64,000 nucleotides of DNA from Kribbella sindirgiensis (GTDB taxonomy: Bacteria > Actinomycetota > Actinomycetes > Propionibacteriales > Kribbellaceae). The position numbers and the translations under genes are program-made. Within the stretch, counting starts at the first letter, position 1. Every line of letters starts with the position of its first letter. The notes beneath the pieces were generated by a model. That model did no database searches, was not told the origin of the DNA, and saw only the letters and a program-made list of their open reading frames with translations. The DNA is taken from NCBI RefSeq assembly GCF_004331435.1, contig NZ_SJKA01000005.1:310001-374000 (forward strand), written 5' to 3'. Positions 1 through 8,791 of this stretch are shown piece by piece.

Positions 1-386
1 ACGCCGCCAACGACGGCACCGCCGGCGGTGCGATCGCCGCGCTGAAGGGCGGTGGCGTGCAGCCGCTGCCACCGGTCACCGGGCAGGACTCGGAACTGGC
101 CGCGATCCAGCGGATCATCGCCGGTGACCAGGCGATGACCATCTACAAGGCGGTCAAGCCGCAGGCCGAAGCCGCCGCCAAGGGCGCCGTGGCGCTGGCG
201 AACGGCGGCAAGCCCGAGTCCACCACCGACAAGAGCGGCGTACCGTCGACGATTCTCGACCCGGTCGCGGTGACCAAGGACAACATCAAGGACACCGTGG
301 TCAAGGACAACATCTACAAGGTCGGCGACATCTGCACCGCCGCCTTCGCGGCCGCCTGCACCGCCGCAGGCCTGAGCAGCAACTAG
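1..386 (+). CDS. xylF: Sugar ABC transporter substrate-binding protein, xylose type (3' end only)
   Basis: The 5' end lies outside the window. The reading frame is open from base 3 and the last 128 residues are present, ending in TAG at 384-386. They read like the C-terminal lobe of periplasmic-binding-protein type 1 sugar receptors: an AANDGTAGGAI segment that lines the sugar pocket, a VTGQDSE segment, and a late Cys pair (ICTAAFAAAC) typical of actinobacterial XylF-type lipoproteins. The protein would be lipid-anchored outside the membrane and deliver a pentose or related sugar to the ATPase and permease that follow. A strong hairpin (413-442) separates it from the ATPase gene. Xylose is the best guess for substrate because the permease also looks XylH-like; another aldose is possible. 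Confidence 0.85.
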   Translation, partial: AANDGTAGGAIAALKGGGVQPLPPVTGQDSELAAIQRIIAGDQAMTIYKAVKPQAEAAAKGAVALANGGKPESTTDKSGVPSTILDPVAVTKDNIKDTVVKDNIYKVGDICTAAFAAACTAAGLSSN

Positions 387-412
387 CCGCCCATTGGCCC
401 GCCCCCTCGTCG

Positions 413-442
413 CAGCCCCCCGCAGTGAGGTGCGGGGGGCTG
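413..442 (+). terminator. Intra-operon hairpin after the sugar-binding-protein gene
   Basis: A perfect 12-bp stem, CAGCCCCCCGCA / TGCGGGGGGCTG, with a 6-nt loop (GTGAGG). No T-run follows. Placed between the binding-protein gene and the ATPase gene of one operon, it probably acts as a partial terminator or 3' mRNA stabiliser that keeps binding-protein mRNA in excess. Confidence 0.75.
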
Positions 443-513
443 TGCCGGGCCCCTCCCCAACCGCGCCCCCGGCGAGGATCATGGCCTGAAATAAGCCCCA
501 GGAGGCTGATCGA

Positions 514-1338
514 GTGACTGTGACCCCAAGTACCCCGACTCCCCTCGACGTCGGCGCCGGTACGGTGCTGACGCTGCAGGGGATTTCCAAGCGTTTCGGC
601 GCCGTCCAGGCCCTCAAGAACATCGAGCTGGACGTCCGCGCCGGTGAGGTACTGGCCCTCGTCGGCGACAACGGCGCCGGCAAGTCGACGCTGGTCAAGA
701 CGATCGCCGGCGTCTACACCGCCGACGACGGGTCGATGGTGTTCGACGGCAAGCCGGTCCGGGTCGGCAGCCCGGCCGAGGCGCAGCAGCTCGGCATCGC
801 CACCGTGTTCCAGGACCTGGCGCTGTGCGACAACCTCGACGTGGTCGCGAACCTGTACCTCGGCCGCGAACTGCACAAGAACGGCGCGCTCGACGAGGTC
901 GAGATGGAACGCTCGTCCTGGGAGCTGCTCCGGCAGCTGTCCGCGAAGATCCCGTCGGTCCGGATCCCGGTCGCCAGCCTGTCCGGCGGCCAGCGCCAGA
1001 CCGTCGCGATCGCGCGCAGCCTGCTCGGCCGGCCCAAGGTCGTGATGCTGGACGAGCCGACCGCGGCCCTCGGCGTAGCTCAGACCGCCGAGGTCCTCAA
1101 CCTGGTCGAGCGGCTCCGCGAACGCGGTCTCGCGGTGATCCTGATCAGCCACAACATGGCCGACGTGATGGCGGTCGCCGACCGGGTCGCCGTACTCCGT
1201 CTCGGCCGCAACAACGGCGTCTTCGTGGTCAGCGAGACCCGGACGCAGGACATCATCGCCGCCATCACCGGCGCCACCGACAACGCGGTCTCCGAACGCG
1301 CAGCGCGCCGGAGCAAGGAAGAGGGACCGGCCTCATGA
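514..1338 (+). CDS. xylG: Sugar ABC transporter ATP-binding protein (single-domain, XylG/FrcA-like)
   Basis: 274 residues with one complete ABC domain: Walker A GDNGAGKST at 51-59, Q-loop Gln100, signature LSGGQ at 156-160, Walker B VVMLDEP at 176-182 and the switch His213 (ISHN). E. coli XylG is about twice as long with two fused domains; this single-domain form is common in actinobacteria and in FrcA, so it should homodimerise. The GTG start at 514 is supported by GGAGG at 501-505, 8 nt upstream. The last codons overlap the permease start (ATGA at 1335-1338), so the two are translationally coupled. It powers sugar import at the inner face of the membrane. Confidence 0.92.
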   Translation: MTVTPSTPTPLDVGAGTVLTLQGISKRFGAVQALKNIELDVRAGEVLALVGDNGAGKSTLVKTIAGVYTADDGSMVFDGKPVRVGSPAEAQQLGIATVFQDLALCDNLDVVANLYLGRELHKNGALDEVEMERSSWELLRQLSAKIPSVRIPVASLSGGQRQTVAIARSLLGRPKVVMLDEPTAALGVAQTAEVLNLVERLRERGLAVILISHNMADVMAVADRVAVLRLGRNNGVFVVSETRTQDIIAAITGATDNAVSERAARRSKEEGPAS

Positions 1339-2636
1339 GTCTCCAAGGATCGGGGACCCGCCCCCAGGACATCAGTACGACGGCGGCGCCCGAGGAGAAC
1401 GGTGCGGCCCAGCTGCCGGCCGATCTCCAGGACGAGCGGCTGATCGCCCGGGAGGGCATCAGCGGCGCGGTCGGCGCCTTCACCTCCCGGCTGCGGTCCG
1501 GTGACCTGGGCTCGGTCCCGGTCGTCGTCGGCCTGGTCATCATCTGGGCGGTCTTCCAGATCGCGAACAGCTCGTTCCTGTCCAGCCGCAACCTGGTGAA
1601 CCTGACGCTGCAGACCACGTCCGTCGGGGTGATTGCCCTCGGCATCGTTCTGGTCCTGCTGCTCGGTGAGATCGACCTCTCGGTCGGCTCGGTCAGCGGC
1701 GTGGCGGCCGCGGTCGTCGGCGTCACCTTCGTCAACCAGGGCTGGCCGATCGTGCTGTCGCTCGTCGCCGCCATCGCGCTCGGCGTACTGATCGGCCTGT
1801 TCTACGGCCTGCTGTACACCCGCTTCGGCGTACCGAGCTTCGTCATCACCCTCGCCGGTCTGCTCGGGTTCCTCGGGCTGCAACTGCTGGTGCTCGGCAA
1901 GGACGGCACGATCAACCTGCCGTACGACTCCGCGCTGGTCGGCTTCGCGACGCGGAGCTTCCTCTCTCCCGCGATGGCCTACGCGCTGGTCGCACTGGTC
2001 GTCGCCGCCTATGCGCTGAGCCGTTGGCAGGGCCGGACCGCCCGCGCCGCGGCCGGTCTCTCCGCGGCGCCGAACTCGGTGATCGCGATCAAGGCCGCCG
2101 GCCTCGCGATCGTGCTGCTGATCCCGGTCGCGGTCCTGAACGGCGACCGCGGCGTCTCGTCGATGTTCCTGCTCTTCCTCGCACTGGTCGTGATCACGGA
2201 CCTCGCCGTACGCCGGACGCGCTGGGGCCGCTCGGTCTTCGCCGTCGGCGGCAACGTCGAGGCCGCGCGCCGGGCCGGTATCAACGTCCGGATGATCTAC
2301 CTGTCGGTGTTCGCCGCCTGCACCACCTTCGCCGCGGTGGGCGGCATCCTCGCGGCGGCGCGGCTGGTCGCGGTCGGGCAGGCCAGCGGCGGCACGGACG
2401 TGAACCTGAACGCGATCGCGTCCGCCGTGATCGGCGGCACCAGCCTGTTCGGCGGCCGCGGTTCGGCGTACTCGGCGCTGCTCGGCGCGTTGGTGATCAC
2501 CTCGATCTCCAACGGTCTCGCGCTGCTCAGCCTGGACTCCAACGTCCGCTACATCGTCACCGCGGGCGTGCTGCTGATCGCGGTCACGATCGACTCGCTC
2601 AGCCGCCGCAGCCGCCAGGCCCACGGCCGCGCCTGA
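1335..2636 (+). CDS. xylH: Sugar ABC transporter permease (XylH-like)
   Basis: 433 residues. An upstream in-frame extension exists, but the ATG at 1335 sits in an ATGA overlap with the ATPase stop and is the natural start. After a 55-60 residue soluble N-terminus come about ten hydrophobic segments of the BPD_transp_2 family. The EIDLSVGSVSG motif and the GGTSLFGGRGS motif near the C-terminus are the typical ATPase-contact and gating segments of ribose/xylose permeases, and LGKDGTINLP resembles XylH rather than RbsC. It forms the membrane channel of the system encoded by the two genes before it. A hairpin terminator follows within 25 bp. Confidence 0.92.
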   Translation: MSLQGSGTRPQDISTTAAPEENGAAQLPADLQDERLIAREGISGAVGAFTSRLRSGDLGSVPVVVGLVIIWAVFQIANSSFLSSRNLVNLTLQTTSVGVIALGIVLVLLLGEIDLSVGSVSGVAAAVVGVTFVNQGWPIVLSLVAAIALGVLIGLFYGLLYTRFGVPSFVITLAGLLGFLGLQLLVLGKDGTINLPYDSALVGFATRSFLSPAMAYALVALVVAAYALSRWQGRTARAAAGLSAAPNSVIAIKAAGLAIVLLIPVAVLNGDRGVSSMFLLFLALVVITDLAVRRTRWGRSVFAVGGNVEAARRAGINVRMIYLSVFAACTTFAAVGGILAAARLVAVGQASGGTDVNLNAIASAVIGGTSLFGGRGSAYSALLGALVITSISNGLALLSLDSNVRYIVTAGVLLIAVTIDSLSRRSRQAHGRA

Positions 2637-2656
2637 CTGTTGCCAGACACAAGAAA

Positions 2657-2680
2657 GCCCCCGTCGCCGTTGACGGGGGC
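2657..2680. terminator. Bidirectional terminator between convergent ABC operons
   Basis: Perfect 9-bp stem GCCCCCGTC / GACGGGGGC with a 6-nt loop. It lies between the sugar permease stop (2636) and the peptide ATPase stop (2706, minus). On the minus strand it is followed by TTTCTTG, so it works best for the peptide operon, but it can stop both. Confidence 0.75.
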
Positions 2681-2705
2681 CATCTTGGTTCTGTGCGGTT
2701 CGGTT

Positions 2706-3749
2706 CTAGGCGGTTTCGGCGATCAGGTCGACCTTCGGCTCCGCGAAGTGGCAGGCGGCCGTGTGACCCGGCGTCGACTGCGGCTTGATCTCCAGCAGCG
2801 GCTCCTGGGTGGCGCAGATGTCCTCCGCCTTCCAGCAGCGGGTCCGGAACCGGCAGCCGCTCGGCGGGTCGATCGGCGAGGGTACGTCGCCGACCAGCCG
2901 GATCCGCTCCTTCGGCGGGACGCCCCGGATGGTGCCGAGGTCCGGCGCCGCCGACAGCAGCGCCTGCGTGTACGGGTGCTGCGGCGCGTTGTAGATCTGG
3001 TCCCGGCTGCCCTGCTCGACGATCTTGCCGAGGTACATCACCGCGACCTCGTCACAGAAGTGCCGGACGACGCCGAGGTCGTGGGCGATGAACACGAACG
3101 CGATCCCGAGGTCCTTGCGCAGGTCCTCGAGCAGGTTCATCACCTGGGCCTGGATCGACACGTCGAGCGCGGACACCGGCTCGTCGGCGATGATCACCTC
3201 GGGCTCCACCGCGAGCGCCCGGGCGATCCCGATCCGCTGCCGCTGACCGCCGGAGAACTCGTTCGGGTACCGGTTGTGGTGCTCCGGGTTCAGGCCGACG
3301 CGCTCCAGCAGTTCCTGGACCCGCGCGAGCTCCTGCCCCTTCTTGACCAGGTTGTGCACGCGCAGCGGCGTACTGATGATGTTGCTGACCGTCTGCCGCG
3401 GGTTCAGCGAGCTGTACGGGTCCTGGAAGACGATCTGCAGCTGGCGGCGGAACGGCCGCAGCTCCCGCTCCTTCAGCTGCGCGATGTCCGTGCCCTTGAA
3501 CACGATCTCGCCGGACGTCGGGGTCAGCAGCCGGGTGATCATCCGGCCGGTGGTCGACTTACCGCAGCCGGACTCGCCGACCAGGCCGAGGCTGGCGCCG
3601 GCCTTCAGCTCGAAGGACACGCCGTCGACGGCCTGCACGACCTTCTTGGTGCGGCCGAGACCGGCGGCTTCCTTGATCGGGAAGTGCATCTTCAGGTCGC
3701 GGACCTGCAGCAGTGTGTCGCGCGGGGTGTCGTTCTTGGTTTCGCTCAT
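2706..3749 (-). CDS. Oligopeptide/dipeptide ABC transporter ATP-binding protein, DppF/OppF type
   Basis: 347 residues, the second ATPase of the peptide operon. It has Walker A GESGCGKST, Q-loop VFQDPYSSLNP, signature FSGGQRQRI, Walker B VIIADEPVSALD and the H-loop IAHDL. The C-terminal 60 residues carry the oligo_HPY extension with four cysteines (CRFRTRCWKAEDIC and a later Cys), which in this family binds an iron-sulfur cluster or metal. It pairs with the DppD-type ATPase upstream. The ATG at 3749 is 18 bp after the DppD stop. Last gene of the operon, followed by the terminator at 2657-2680. Confidence 0.93.
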   Translation of the reverse strand: MSETKNDTPRDTLLQVRDLKMHFPIKEAAGLGRTKKVVQAVDGVSFELKAGASLGLVGESGCGKSTTGRMITRLLTPTSGEIVFKGTDIAQLKERELRPFRRQLQIVFQDPYSSLNPRQTVSNIISTPLRVHNLVKKGQELARVQELLERVGLNPEHHNRYPNEFSGGQRQRIGIARALAVEPEVIIADEPVSALDVSIQAQVMNLLEDLRKDLGIAFVFIAHDLGVVRHFCDEVAVMYLGKIVEQGSRDQIYNAPQHPYTQALLSAAPDLGTIRGVPPKERIRLVGDVPSPIDPPSGCRFRTRCWKAEDICATQEPLLEIKPQSTPGHTAACHFAEPKVDLIAETA

Positions 3750-3767
3750 GGTTCCTCAGTCCCCTCG

Positions 3768-4898
3768 TCAGCCCAGTCTCGGCGCGATCTCGGTCTCGTA
3801 GATCGAGGCCTTGTCGTGCAGGTGACAACGGGAAGTGTGCGCACCGGCGCCGTCGACCGGCAGCAGGTCCGGGAGTTGGGTGGTGCAGAGCTCGCCCTTG
3901 ACGCGATCGACGTACGGGCAGCGGGCCGCGAACGAGCAGCCCTCCGGCAGGTTCAGCAGGCTCGGCGGTAGGCCCTTGATCGGGCGCAGCCGCTCGTTGG
4001 CCGCGGAAACGGTCGGGATCGACTCGAGCAGACCCCAGGTGTACGGCATCCGCGGGTTCGCCAGGACGTCCTCGGCGGTGCCGTACTCGACACAGCGCCC
4101 GGCGTACATCACCAGGACGTCGTCGGCCATCTCGGCGACCACCCCGAGGTCGTGGGTGATCAGCACGATCGCGGAGCCGAACTCCTTCTGCAGGTTGTTC
4201 AGCAGGTCCAGGATCTGCGCCTGCACGGTCACGTCCAGCGCGGTGGTCGGCTCGTCGGCGATCACCAGCTTCGGGTCGTTGATCAGGCTCATCGCGATCA
4301 TCGCGCGCTGCCGCATACCGCCGGAGAACTCGTGCGGGTACTGCGAGAACCGGCGCGGCGGGTTCGGGATCCCGACCAGGTCGAGCATCTCCAGCGCCCG
4401 CTTCTTCGCCACGTCCTTGGAGACCTTGTGGTGCACGCGGTACGCCTCGACCAGCTGGTTGCCGATCGTGTACAGCGGATGCAGCGAGGACTGCGGGTCC
4501 TGGAACACCATCGACATCGCGTCGCCGCGGATCTTCATCAGGTCGTTCTCGGACAGGCCGACGAGTTCGTCGCCGCCCAGCCGGATCGAGCCGGTGATCC
4601 GGGTCCGCTTGCGGTCGTGCAGGCCCATCACGGCCATACTCGACACCGACTTGCCGGAGCCGGACTCGCCGACGATGGCCAGCGTGCGGCCGAGCGGGAC
4701 CGAGTAGCTCAGCCCGTTGACGGCGCTCACCAGACCGTCGGCGGTCGGGAACTTCACGGCCAGGTCCTCGACCACCAGGTACGGCGTCTCGCCGCTCGGG
4801 TTGATCGAACCCTGCCGGCGTTCACGGGTGGCGACCGACGGACCGCGCTTGGCGTCCACAGGAGCGTCCTTCTTGTCTTCGGGGGCGGGAGTGCTCAC
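3768..4898 (-). CDS. Oligopeptide/dipeptide ABC transporter ATP-binding protein, DppD/OppD type
   Basis: 376 residues from a GTG start at 4898, chosen because GTGA (4895-4898) overlaps the stop of the permease gene; a longer open frame upstream is antisense to nothing real but runs through the permease and was rejected. A 40-residue charged N-terminal tail precedes the ABC domain: Walker [20 protein letters not shown], signature FSGGMRQRA, Walker [18 protein letters not shown]. The C-terminal oligo_HPY region has the CSFAARCPYVD cysteines. It forms the ATPase heterodimer with the DppF-type protein encoded next. Confidence 0.92.
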   Translation of the reverse strand: MSTPAPEDKKDAPVDAKRGPSVATRERRQGSINPSGETPYLVVEDLAVKFPTADGLVSAVNGLSYSVPLGRTLAIVGESGSGKSVSSMAVMGLHDRKRTRITGSIRLGGDELVGLSENDLMKIRGDAMSMVFQDPQSSLHPLYTIGNQLVEAYRVHHKVSKDVAKKRALEMLDLVGIPNPPRRFSQYPHEFSGGMRQRAMIAMSLINDPKLVIADEPTTALDVTVQAQILDLLNNLQKEFGSAIVLITHDLGVVAEMADDVLVMYAGRCVEYGTAEDVLANPRMPYTWGLLESIPTVSAANERLRPIKGLPPSLLNLPEGCSFAARCPYVDRVKGELCTTQLPDLLPVDGAGAHTSRCHLHDKASIYETEIAPRLG

Positions 4899-5887
4899 GA
4901 CAGCCTCACTCGCGGGTCGATCAGGCTGTAGCCGATGTCCACCAGGAAGTTCATCGCGACGATGATCACCGACGCGACCAGCACGGTGCCCATGATCACG
5001 GGCAGGTCGTAGTTGTTCAGGCTGTCCAGCACCAGCTGCCCGAGCCCGGGGAGGTCGAAGATCCGCTCGGTGAAGATCGCGCCGCCGAGGCTGCCGGCGA
5101 TGTCCAGGCCGAAGATCGTCACGACCGGGATCAGCCCGGAGCGGAGCGCGTGCTTGTAGGTGACCACCCGGTCGGACAGGCCCTTGGCCCGTGCGGTCCG
5201 GATGTAGTCCTCGCTCAGCGTCTCGACCATGGATCCGCGGGAGTACCGCGCGTAGGACGTGCAGTTGTAGATGCCGAGCACCAGCCAGGGAGTCAGCAGG
5301 CCGGCGATGAACTTCCCGAAGTTCTCCGAGGGTGGTGTCCACTCACCCCGCGGCAGGATCGGGTAGACGATGGTCAGGTACAGCGCGACCATCAGCGCCA
5401 CGATGTAGTAGGGCACCGAGCTGACCACCAGCGTGCTGGTCATCAACGCCCGGTCGCCGAGGCTCCCGCGTCTCTTCGCGGCCATCGATCCGACGAACAC
5501 ACCGATCGTCAGGACCAGGACGGCGTACCCGAGGACCAGCGACAACGTCACCGGGAACCTGGAGCCGATCAGTTCCGTGACCGGCCGGTCGTTCTTGAAC
5601 GAGAAGCCGAGGCACGGCGCCGCGCAGTGCTGCGTGACACCGGACGTGGTGAAGTCGCGGCCGGCGAAGATCCCGATCGTGTAGTCGGCGAACTGCTCGA
5701 CCTTCGGCCGGTCGAGGTTCAGGTTCTTCGTGATCTCCTCATAGCGCTGCTGCGTGCAGTTGCGCTCACCGCAGATGGCGGCGGCCGGATCGGTCGGCGC
5801 GATGAAGAACAGCGCGAACGTCGCGATCAACGTTGCCAGCACCACACTGAGCGCGCTGACCAAGCGGCGCGCCACGAAATAGAGCAC
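4895..5887 (-). CDS. Peptide ABC transporter permease, DppB type
   Basis: 330 residues, GTG start at 5887 behind an AGGAG. Six predicted membrane spans; the N-terminal MLYFVARRLVSALSV segment, a long external loop with four cysteines between spans 1 and 2 (about residues 38-90, including CGERNC and CAAPC), and the cytoplasmic EAA-like loop SEDYIRTARAKGLS are typical of DppB. The Cys-rich external loop recurs in the second peptide permease of this window (62463-63446), so it seems to be a lineage trait. A 16-bp hairpin separates it from the upstream binding-protein gene. It pairs with the DppC-type permease at 7784-8791. Confidence 0.93.
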   Translation of the reverse strand: MLYFVARRLVSALSVVLATLIATFALFFIAPTDPAAAICGERNCTQQRYEEITKNLNLDRPKVEQFADYTIGIFAGRDFTTSGVTQHCAAPCLGFSFKNDRPVTELIGSRFPVTLSLVLGYAVLVLTIGVFVGSMAAKRRGSLGDRALMTSTLVVSSVPYYIVALMVALYLTIVYPILPRGEWTPPSENFGKFIAGLLTPWLVLGIYNCTSYARYSRGSMVETLSEDYIRTARAKGLSDRVVTYKHALRSGLIPVVTIFGLDIAGSLGGAIFTERIFDLPGLGQLVLDSLNNYDLPVIMGTVLVASVIIVAMNFLVDIGYSLIDPRVRLS

Positions 5888-5908
5888 GGGATTATCTCCT
5901 CACCGATC

Positions 5909-5945
5909 GGCGTGGTGCCCGGACTTGTGGTCCGGGCACCACGCC
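5909..5945 (-). terminator. Intra-operon 16-bp hairpin after the peptide-binding-protein gene
   Basis: Perfect inverted repeat, GGCGTGGTGCCCGGAC / GTCCGGGCACCACGCC, with a 5-nt loop (TTGTG). It lies between the binding-protein stop (5985) and the next permease start (5887). No T-run. As with the sugar operon, it probably limits read-through or protects the 3' end, raising binding-protein yield over the membrane parts. Confidence 0.8.
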
Positions 5946-5984
5946 ACCCTCAGTGGATCAGTACTGCTTCAGAACGGACGTCGG

Positions 5985-7742
5985 TCAGGGCTGCTTCAGG
6001 AACATCGAGGTGAACTCGAACACGCCCTGGGTCGGGTCGTTCACCGCACCGCCGATGTTCTTGCCGACCGGCATGTTGCTCGAGCTGTAGTAGAGCGGCA
6101 GGACCGGGAGGTACTTCTCCATGATCTCCTTGTCGATCTTCGGCCACTCCTTCAGCTGCTCGTCCGGAGACTTGGCCTGGATCGCCTCGATCTGCTTGTC
6201 CAGCTCCGGGTCCTTCAGCTGACCGACACTGTTACCCGCCGCGACCGCTGCGGACGTGAACAGCACCGGGAACCAGCTCGTGGCACTCGGCCAGTCGGAG
6301 CACCAGCCGGCCGGGGTGCGGCCGATGTTGACCGGAGCGTCCGGCGCACCCGTGAACTTACGGATGTTGGCCTTCGGGACACCGATCGCCTTGACCTTGA
6401 AGCCGGCCTTCTCGAAGACCTGCTTGCGCAGCTGGTTGGCCTGGGTCGAGATCTTGTCGTCGATCGAGTAGTACCAGCTGAGCTCGAAGTTCGACTTGCC
6501 GATCTTGGCCAGCTCGTCCTTGACCTCCTTGGCGACCGCGTCGTCCTCGGCGCCGTTACCGGTGCCGTTCAGGCCCGGCAGCTCGTACTTCTCGTAGCCC
6601 GGGACGGCCGGCGGCAGGATCGTCGACGCGGGCGGGTCGGTGGTCGGGTTCAGACCGGCGACCTTGCGCCACGAGTTGTACGGGTACGCCTTGGCGATCA
6701 GCTTGCGGACGTCCAGCGGGATCTTCTGGGTGTCCATCGTGTACATGTTCGTGCACGGCGACTGACCGGTGATCAGCTGCGCCTGGTCCTTGACCTCGGG
6801 CAGCAGCGTGGTGTCCAGGTTCGAGTAGTTCACCGCGTTGGCGTCCGGGCCGGAGCTGACCAGCACCTGGCGCTGCGCCTTGATGGTGTCCTGACCGAAC
6901 TTGAAGTCCCAGCCGTCGACGTACTGGTGCCGCACCGGGTCGGTGTTCGGGTCCCAGTTCGGGTTCTTCACCAGCTTGAGCTCGCTGCCCGGGTTGTAGG
7001 ACTGGACCATGTACGGACCGGTCGACATCGGGTGCTGCTCGTAGTTCTTCTGGGTGTCCTTCGCCTTCGGCATCGGCGCGAAGAGCGGGAACGCCGCGTA
7101 GAACGGCAGGTCGTCGAACTTCTTCGCCAACTTGATGACCAGGGTGTGGTCGTCCGGCGTCTCGACGCCCTTGTAGACGTCGCCCCCGGCGACGTACGGA
7201 CCCTTGTAGGTCTGTCCGTCCAGGAAGTAGTCCATCTGGTACGTCGGGCCGTTCTCGTACAGCGTGTGCGCGAAGGACCGCTTGATCGCGTACGCGTAGT
7301 CCTCGGCCTTGACCGGCGTACCGTCCTGGTACTTGATGCCCTGCTTGAGCTTGAAGGTCCAGGTCAGGCCGTCGTCGGACTTGGTGCCGAGGTCCTCAGC
7401 CAGGTCCGGTACCAGCACCGGCTTCTTGTCCGGGCCGTCGAGGCGGAACTGGGTCAGCGCGCGGAAGTACAGCTTCTCGATCGCGTTGCCGTCCACGTAG
7501 TACGTGTCGGTCGGGTCGAAGCCGGAGGGCGTCACGTCGGACAGGACGGTGATCGTCCCGCCCTTCTTCGCGCCCTCGACGTCAGGGGCCGGGCCTTTCG
7601 CAGTGGGGTCCGTCGCCTTGACCTGGGCGCCTCCCACCGCGTCGGTGCCGCCCTTGCTGCCGCTGTTCGAGGACGGGCTGCCACAGGCCACGGCGGTCAG
7701 CATGACCGTCGCCGCGACTGCGGTTATCCGTTTCCACTGCAT
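5985..7742 (-). CDS. Peptide ABC transporter substrate-binding lipoprotein (SBP_bac_5 family)
   Basis: 585 residues from the ATG at 7742. The N-terminus is a lipoprotein signal: MQWKR, a hydrophobic core, then the lipobox LTAVAC with Cys20, followed by a Ser/Gly linker. The rest is a full-length cluster C receptor: GGTITVLSDVTPSGFDPTD near the start, WTFKLKQGIKYQDGTPVKAEDY, and STGPYMVQSYNPGSELKLVKNPNWDP are family hallmarks. It captures oligopeptides or similar solutes outside the membrane. It is the second gene of an operon with the unusual order permease C, receptor, permease B, ATPase D, ATPase F. Confidence 0.93.
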   Translation of the reverse strand: MQWKRITAVAATVMLTAVACGSPSSNSGSKGGTDAVGGAQVKATDPTAKGPAPDVEGAKKGGTITVLSDVTPSGFDPTDTYYVDGNAIEKLYFRALTQFRLDGPDKKPVLVPDLAEDLGTKSDDGLTWTFKLKQGIKYQDGTPVKAEDYAYAIKRSFAHTLYENGPTYQMDYFLDGQTYKGPYVAGGDVYKGVETPDDHTLVIKLAKKFDDLPFYAAFPLFAPMPKAKDTQKNYEQHPMSTGPYMVQSYNPGSELKLVKNPNWDPNTDPVRHQYVDGWDFKFGQDTIKAQRQVLVSSGPDANAVNYSNLDTTLLPEVKDQAQLITGQSPCTNMYTMDTQKIPLDVRKLIAKAYPYNSWRKVAGLNPTTDPPASTILPPAVPGYEKYELPGLNGTGNGAEDDAVAKEVKDELAKIGKSNFELSWYYSIDDKISTQANQLRKQVFEKAGFKVKAIGVPKANIRKFTGAPDAPVNIGRTPAGWCSDWPSATSWFPVLFTSAAVAAGNSVGQLKDPELDKQIEAIQAKSPDEQLKEWPKIDKEIMEKYLPVLPLYYSSSNMPVGKNIGGAVNDPTQGVFEFTSMFLKQP

Positions 7743-7783
7743 GGTCGGGTTTCTCCTTTTCTGCCGCTGGGGCAATCGCCGTA

Positions 7784-8791
7784 CTACCGGCGAGTCTTGG
7801 GGTCGAAGGCGTCCCGGATCGCGTCTCCGAGCAGGGCCAGCGCGAGCACCAGAGCGGTGATCCCGATGACCGGCAGCCAGAGGTAGAGCGGGTCGGCCTT
7901 GTACCAGTTGGTGGCGACGGCGATCGTCTGGCCCCACGAGGGCTTCGGCTCGACCAGTCCGACACCGAGGAACGAGAGCCCGGCCTCCGCGGTCACGTAC
8001 GCCGGGACGGCCAGCGAGGCCGAGATCACGATCGGGGCCACCAGGTTGGGCAGCAGCTCCTTGAACAGGACCTGCCAGGTCGGCACACCGATCGCCTTCG
8101 CGGCGAGCACGAACTCGCGCTCGCGCAGCGAGAGCACCTCGCCGCGGATGATCCGGGCCAGGCCCGCCCAGCCGAAGAACGCGAGGACGAAGATCAGCAC
8201 GTAGAACCGGATGTTCGCCTGGTCCTCCGGCGACAGGTTGAACGACCCGCCGCGCAGCGACTCGACGATCGGGACCAGCGCGATCGCGAACAGCAGGAAC
8301 GGCAGGCTGAGCACGAAGTCGATCAGCCAGGAGATGATCCGGTCCACCCAGCCGCCGAGGAAGCCGGCCAGCAGACCCATCACGACGCCGATCGCGGTGC
8401 CGACCACGGTCGCCAGGAACGCGATGATCAGCGACGGGCGGGCGCCGTACACCCAGCGGGCGAAGTTGTCCCGGCCGGTCTTCGGCTCGATGCCGAACCA
8501 GTGGTCCGCGGTGATGCCGATCGTCGGGTAGCCGAACTCGTCGATCTGCTGGGTGTTGAAGGTGCTGATGTCCTGGCCCTCGAGCTTGGACAGCAGCGGC
8601 GCGAAGATCGCGACCAGGACGAAGAACAGCACGATCGACGCGCAGATCACCGCGACCCTGTCCTTGCGGAGCCGGTCGAAGGCGATCCGGCTCGGCGACT
8701 TGCCGTGCGGAGTGGCGGCCGTGCGGGCCGGCTCCGCAGAGGCCGGGTGATCTTCGACCCCTACGGTCGAGTCGGGCGACCCAATACTCAT
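7784..8791 (-). CDS. Peptide ABC transporter permease, DppC type
   Basis: 335 residues from ATG 8791; a GTG six bases upstream (8797) is in frame, but GGAG at 8797-8800 is spaced properly only for the ATG. About 40 soluble residues, then span 1 (VAVICASIVLFFVLVAIFAPLL), a large external loop containing the family segment HWFGIEPKTGRDNFARWVYGARPSL, and five more spans. The EAA-like loop is LREREFVLAAKAIGVPTWQVLFKELLPN. First gene of the peptide operon; its promoter region is 8792-9142. Confidence 0.92.
   Translation of the reverse strand: MSIGSPDSTVGVEDHPASAEPARTAATPHGKSPSRIAFDRLRKDRVAVICASIVLFFVLVAIFAPLLSKLEGQDISTFNTQQIDEFGYPTIGITADHWFGIEPKTGRDNFARWVYGARPSLIIAFLATVVGTAIGVVMGLLAGFLGGWVDRIISWLIDFVLSLPFLLFAIALVPIVESLRGGSFNLSPEDQANIRFYVLIFVLAFFGWAGLARIIRGEVLSLREREFVLAAKAIGVPTWQVLFKELLPNLVAPIVISASLAVPAYVTAEAGLSFLGVGLVEPKPSWGQTIAVATNWYKADPLYLWLPVIGITALVLALALLGDAIRDAFDPKTRR

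Noticed and set aside
825-1334. Longer N-terminus for the sugar permease
   Set aside because: The frame is open through the ATPase gene, but the residues are low-complexity Arg/Gly/Asp and the ATGA overlap at 1335 gives a normal start.
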